Of a stretch of 64,000 nucleotides of DNA, positions 60,431 to 64,000 are shown in pieces. The notes beneath the pieces are model-generated. The model did not search any database, was not told the origin of the DNA, and was given only the letters and a program-made list of their open reading frames with translations. Location of the stretch: contig NZ_KZ984551.1 of assembly GCF_003574445.1 (NCBI RefSeq), forward strand, positions 62,001 through 126,000. The letters are read 5' to 3'. The DNA comes from Streptomyces sp. YIM 130001. GTDB lineage: Bacteria > Actinomycetota > Actinomycetes > Streptomycetales > Streptomycetaceae. The first letter of the stretch is position 1. Every line of letters begins with the position of its first letter. The position numbers and the translations under genes were made by a program.

Positions 60431-63099
60431 CAGGCCGTCTCGGTGACGAGCCGCTCCACGGCGGCCACGGCGTCACCGACGGCGGCCGGGTTCTGTCCAC
60501 CGCCCTGGGCGACGTCCGGCTTGCCGCCGCCTCCGCCGCCGAGAGTCTTGGCGGCCGTACGCACCAGGTCGCCGGCCTTGAAGCCACGTTCGCGGGCGGC
60601 CTCGTTGGTGGCGATCACGGTCAGCGGACGGTCGTTGACCGTGCTGAACAGGGCAACCACGGCCGGGCGGTCGGACGCGATGCGGCCGCGCACGTCGAGG
60701 ACCAGCTTGCGCAGGTCGTCGGCGCCGGTGCCGTCCGGCACCTGTCCGGTCACCAGCGCCGTGCCGCGCACGTCCTTGGCGCCGGCGGCGAGACCCGCTG
60801 CGGCCTGCAGGACCTTCTCGGCGCGGAACTTCTCGATCTCCTTCTCCGCGTCCTTGAGCTTGGCGAGCATCCCGGAGACCTTCTCGGGCAGCTCCTCGGA
60901 ACGGCCCTTGATCAACTCCTGGAGCTGAGCGACCACGGTGTGCTCCTTGGCCAGGAAGCTGTACGCGTCGACGCCGACCAGAGCCTCGATACGCCGCACG
61001 CCGGAGCCGATCGACGATTCGCCGAGCAGCTTGACCAGGCCGAGCTGGGCGGTGTTGTGCACGTGGGTGCCGCCGCACAGCTCCTTGGAGAAGTCGCCGA
61101 TGGTCACGACGCGCACCCGCTCGCCGTACTTCTCGCCGAACTCGGCGATGGCGCCCTGCTTCTTGGCGTCGTCGATGCTCATGACCTCGGCCTGTACGTC
61201 GAGTTCACGGGCGAGCACCTCGTTGATCTTCTGCTCGACGTCGGTGAGGACCGTGCCGGGCACGGCGGCCGGCGAACCGAAGTCGAAGCGGAAGCGGCCC
61301 GGGGAGTTCTCCGAACCGGCCTGGGCGGCCGTCGGACCGAGGGCGTCACGCAGCGCCTGGTGAGTGAGGTGGGTGGCGCTGTGGGCACGAGCGATGGCCC
61401 GGCGCCGGTTGGCGTCGATCGCGGCGAACGCGGACGACCCGACGGTGACCTCGCCGACCTGGACGGCGCCCTTGTGCACGGAGACGCCTGGCACCGGCTG
61501 CTGCACGTCACGGACCTGGATGACGGCACCGGTGTCGAGCTTGATCCGGCCGGTGTCGGCGAGCTGGCCGCCGCCCTCGGCGTAGAACGGGGTCCGGTCG
61601 AGGACCACCTCGACCTCGTCGCCCTCGGAGGCGGCGGGTGAGGGAACGCCGTCGACGAGCAGGCCGACGATCCGCGACTCGCCCTCGGTGGCGCTGTATC
61701 CGGTGAACTCGGTGCTGCCGGAGTTGTCGGCGACCTCGCGGTACGCGGACAGGTCGGCGTGCCCGGTCTTCTTGGCCTTGGCGTCGGCCTTGGCCCGCTC
61801 CCGCTGCTCCTTCATCAGGCGCCGGAAGCCGTCCTCGTCCACCGAGAGGCCCTGCTCGGCGGCCATCTCGAGGGTGAGGTCGATCGGGAAGCCCCAGGTG
61901 TCGTGGAGCAGGAACGCCTTGTCGCCGGCGAGCACCTTGCCACCGGAGGCCTTGGTCTCGGTGACGGCGGTGTCGAGGATGTTGGTGCCGCCCTTGAGAG
62001 CCTTGAGGAAGGCGGCCTCCTCGGCGAGCGCGACGGCCTCGATCCGGCTGCGCTCGGTGAGCAGCTCGGGGTACTGCTCCCCCATCGTCTCGACCACGAC
62101 GTCGACCAGGTCCTTGACGACCGGGCCCGTGGCTCCGAGCAGCCGCATGTTGCGGATGGCGCGGCGCATGATGCGGCGCAGTACATAACCGCGGCCCTCG
62201 TTGCCGGGCGTGACGCCGTCGCCGATGAGCATCACCGAGGTGCGCATGTGGTCGGTCACCACGCGCAGCGAGACGTCCGTGTTCGACGCGGCGCCGTAGC
62301 GCACGCCGGTGAGTTCGGTGGCCTTGTCGATGACGGCCATCGAGATGTCGATCTCGTAGAGGTTCCGCACGCCCTGCAGGATCATGGCGAGGCGTTCCAG
62401 GCCGAGACCGGTGTCGATGTTCTTCGACGGCAGCTCGCCGAGGATCGGGAAGTCTTCCTTGCCCTCTCCCGGTCCGCGCTCGAACTGCATGAAGACCAGG
62501 TTCCAGATCTCCACGTAGCGCTCGTCGTTGACGGCCGGGCCGCCCTCCTCGCCGAACTCGGGGCCCCGGTCGTAGTTGATCTCGGAACACGGGCCGCAGG
62601 GTCCGGGGACACCCATGGACCAGAAGTTGTCCTCCTTGCCCAGCCGCTGGATGCGCTCCGCGGGCACCCCGATCACGTCGCGCCAGATGCGCTCAGCCTC
62701 GTCGTCGTCCAGGTAGACGGTGATCCACAGCCGCTCAGGCTCCAGGCCGTAGCCACCGTCGGCCTGGGAGCTGGTGAGCAGCTCCCAGGCGAGCTTGATG
62801 GCGCCTTCCTTGAAGTAGTCACCGAAGGAGAAGTTGCCGCACATCTGGAAGAACGTGCCGTGCCGGGTGGTCTTGCCGACCTCTTCGATGTCCGGCGTAC
62901 GCACGCACTTCTGCACGCTGGTCACGCGCGGAGCCGGCGGCTTGACCTCGCCGAGGAAGTACGGCTTGAAGGGCACCATGCCCGCGGGAACGAGGAGCAG
63001 CGTCGGGTCGTCCGCGATCAGCGACGCCGACGGCACAACGGTGTGCCCGCGCTCTTCGAAGAAGCGCAGCCAGCGGCGACGGATTTCAGCCGACTCCAT
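60430..63099 (-). CDS. alaS: alanyl-tRNA synthetase
   Basis: 889 residues. Class II core ([44 protein letters not shown]), the editing domain with HSATH and CGGTHVHNT zinc ligands, and a C-terminal C-Ala domain ending in a Gly-rich loop. It charges tRNA-Ala and edits Ser/Gly mischarging. The ATG overlaps by one base with the stop of the upstream DUF6167 gene. First large gene of alaS-ruvX-mltG-aroE. Confidence 0.97.
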   Translation of the reverse strand: MESAEIRRRWLRFFEERGHTVVPSASLIADDPTLLLVPAGMVPFKPYFLGEVKPPAPRVTSVQKCVRTPDIEEVGKTTRHGTFFQMCGNFSFGDYFKEGAIKLAWELLTSSQADGGYGLEPERLWITVYLDDDEAERIWRDVIGVPAERIQRLGKEDNFWSMGVPGPCGPCSEINYDRGPEFGEEGGPAVNDERYVEIWNLVFMQFERGPGEGKEDFPILGELPSKNIDTGLGLERLAMILQGVRNLYEIDISMAVIDKATELTGVRYGAASNTDVSLRVVTDHMRTSVMLIGDGVTPGNEGRGYVLRRIMRRAIRNMRLLGATGPVVKDLVDVVVETMGEQYPELLTERSRIEAVALAEEAAFLKALKGGTNILDTAVTETKASGGKVLAGDKAFLLHDTWGFPIDLTLEMAAEQGLSVDEDGFRRLMKEQRERAKADAKAKKTGHADLSAYREVADNSGSTEFTGYSATEGESRIVGLLVDGVPSPAASEGDEVEVVLDRTPFYAEGGGQLADTGRIKLDTGAVIQVRDVQQPVPGVSVHKGAVQVGEVTVGSSAFAAIDANRRRAIARAHSATHLTHQALRDALGPTAAQAGSENSPGRFRFDFGSPAAVPGTVLTDVEQKINEVLARELDVQAEVMSIDDAKKQGAIAEFGEKYGERVRVVTIGDFSKELCGGTHVHNTAQLGLVKLLGESSIGSGVRRIEALVGVDAYSFLAKEHTVVAQLQELIKGRSEELPEKVSGMLAKLKDAEKEIEKFRAEKVLQAAAGLAAGAKDVRGTALVTGQVPDGTGADDLRKLVLDVRGRIASDRPAVVALFSTVNDRPLTVIATNEAARERGFKAGDLVRTAAKTLGGGGGGKPDVAQGGGQNPAAVGDAVAAVERLVTETA

Positions 63100-63428
63100 C
63101 AGTGGTCCTCATTCCGGTTGTACGTGTAGGGGGCTTGTTTGTACGTCACGTTGTTCTCGAGGGCGGCGAGCCGCTGCTGGGCGGGGAGTTCGCGGGGTTC
63201 TTCGGCGTCGCGGCCCAGTGCGTCGTTGAGCTGATCCTCACGCTCGGCCATGCCGTCGCGGACGTCGAGGGCGAAGTCCTTGAGGCGGTGGCCCGCATCG
63301 AGTGCCTTGTTGGCGGCCTGTGCCGCGAGGCTCTCGGGGGTGAGCTTCTTCAGCTTCTGGTTGACCTTGGTGGTGGCCCACACGCCGGCGGCAGCGCCCG
63401 CGGTGAACCAGAAAGTACGGCGGAACAT
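63099..63428 (-). CDS. DUF6167 family small protein
   Basis: 109 residues. The N-terminal hydrophobic segment ([21 protein letters not shown]) may act as a membrane anchor. The rest is charged and helical ([27 protein letters not shown]), ending in a Tyr/Asn-rich tail. It is conserved upstream of alaS in Streptomyces, but its function is unknown. ATG start; the stop overlaps alaS. Confidence 0.8.
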   Translation of the reverse strand: MFRRTFWFTAGAAAGVWATTKVNQKLKKLTPESLAAQAANKALDAGHRLKDFALDVRDGMAEREDQLNDALGRDAEEPRELPAQQRLAALENNVTYKQAPYTYNRNEDH

Positions 63429-63435
63429 CGCTGCG

Positions 63436-63864
63436 TCAGTCCTTCTTCCGCTTCCCCCGCCGGGCGGACGGCACGGCCCGGCCCACGATCACGGTACGAC
63501 GGGAGGGTCGTGGCGGCATGTCCTTGCGGGTGATGGCCCGGCGCACTCCGTAGCCGAACGCCGCGACCTTGACCAGGGGGCCGCCGAAGGTCGATGCCAC
63601 GGTGGTGGAGAGCGCGGAGGCGTTGGAGGTGACCTCCTGGACGTCCGTCGCGATCGCGTCGACCCGGTCCAGCTGGGTCTGTGCCGAGCGCACGGTCGCC
63701 GATGCGTCCGCGAGCAGCGGCACCGCCTGCTCGGTCACGTCCGCCACGAGCTTGGTGGTGGCCTTCAGGGTCTGGGCCAGCCTCACCAAAGCGACGGCGA
63801 GGAACGAGACCAGGATCGCCCAGAAGACAGCCACCAGGATCCCGGCCACCTCTCCACCGGTCAC
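63436..63864 (-). CDS. DUF948 domain membrane protein
   Basis: 142 residues from a GTG at 63864. One N-terminal membrane span (VAGILVAVFWAILVSFLAVALVRL), then a coiled-coil-like helical stretch of DUF948 type (TKLVADVTEQAVPLLADASATV) and a basic tail (SARRGKRKKD). Similar proteins are general-stress or cell-envelope associated; the role here is unknown. It lies 7 bp upstream of the DUF6167 gene. The 136 bp beyond its start hold no further gene and probably its promoter. Confidence 0.8.
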   Translation of the reverse strand: MTGGEVAGILVAVFWAILVSFLAVALVRLAQTLKATTKLVADVTEQAVPLLADASATVRSAQTQLDRVDAIATDVQEVTSNASALSTTVASTFGGPLVKVAAFGYGVRRAITRKDMPPRPSRRTVIVGRAVPSARRGKRKKD

Positions 63865-64000
63865 GCTGCACCGCTCTCTGCTTGTTCGGGGCCAGTTGTT
63901 CACGGCCAGAGGGTGTCCGGCAGGCCCGCGCGCCACCCATGGCGCTCGCTCCTCCGGGACTTCCCCTGGTAAAAGTCGTTCCCCGAGCCTATCGCGCCGG

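Overview
The window is a very GC-rich actinobacterial chromosome segment, almost certainly from Streptomyces. Recognisable genes include bldD, the actinobacterial integration host factor (sIHF type), guaB1, an ATPase-dead priA, the pyrR-pyrB-pyrC-(membrane gene)-carA-carB-pyrD-pyrF operon, and the aroC-aroK-aroB group next to efp/nusB. GTG starts, stop/start overlaps and long GC-only terminator hairpins are frequent. Gene order from about 26 kb to the right end follows the conserved Streptomyces core layout as I remember it. The left third looks more accessory and regulatory. I saw no tRNA, rRNA, CRISPR array, insertion sequence or prophage.

Layout. 0-8 kb: a truncated NmrA-like protein, a divergent ROK regulator/MFS transporter pair with an inverted-repeat operator, a uracil permease, a GH6 cellulase-type secreted protein, a DUF5995 protein and an F420-type oxidoreductase. 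8-13 kb: an FAD amino-acid/amine oxidase, a secreted protein, an Lrp/AsnC regulator and an amino-acid permease. The control regions of oxidase and permease share three TTGCG(C/T) boxes with nearly the same spacing. 13.3-17.1 kb: an overlapping LLM flavin oxidoreductase / SDR / SGNH esterase cassette beside an IclR regulator. 17-23.7 kb: guaB1, GntR and LysR regulators, a macro-domain protein, an ankyrin lipoprotein, a broken small gene, and a barstar-ribonuclease pair.

23.7-42 kb: an ATP-dependent DNA ligase (+ strand), then mostly - strand housekeeping genes: a SorC-type regulator, rpe, rsmB, fmt, a HelD-type helicase with a TetR regulator, priA, metK, coaBC, rpoZ, gmk, sIHF. 40-50 kb: the whole de novo pyrimidine operon, led by pyrR. 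The pyrR 5' leader carries a PyrR-binding-loop sequence overlapping its Shine-Dalgarno. 50.4-51 kb: bldD, divergent from pyrR, with a near-consensus BldD box on its own promoter. 51-64 kb: nusB, efp, an M24 peptidase homologue with changed metal ligands, a P-loop protein, aroB/aroK/aroC/aroE, mltG, ruvX, alaS and two small membrane-associated genes.

The most interesting unexplained items are the repeated three-box regulatory module near 9.9 and 13.15 kb, the uncharacterised oxidoreductase/esterase cassette at 13.3-16.2 kb, the lipid-anchored ribonuclease with barstar, the TetR/HelD pair with an operator in its gap, and a GC-rich dyad motif that appears to have lengthened the N-termini of PyrB and Gmk.
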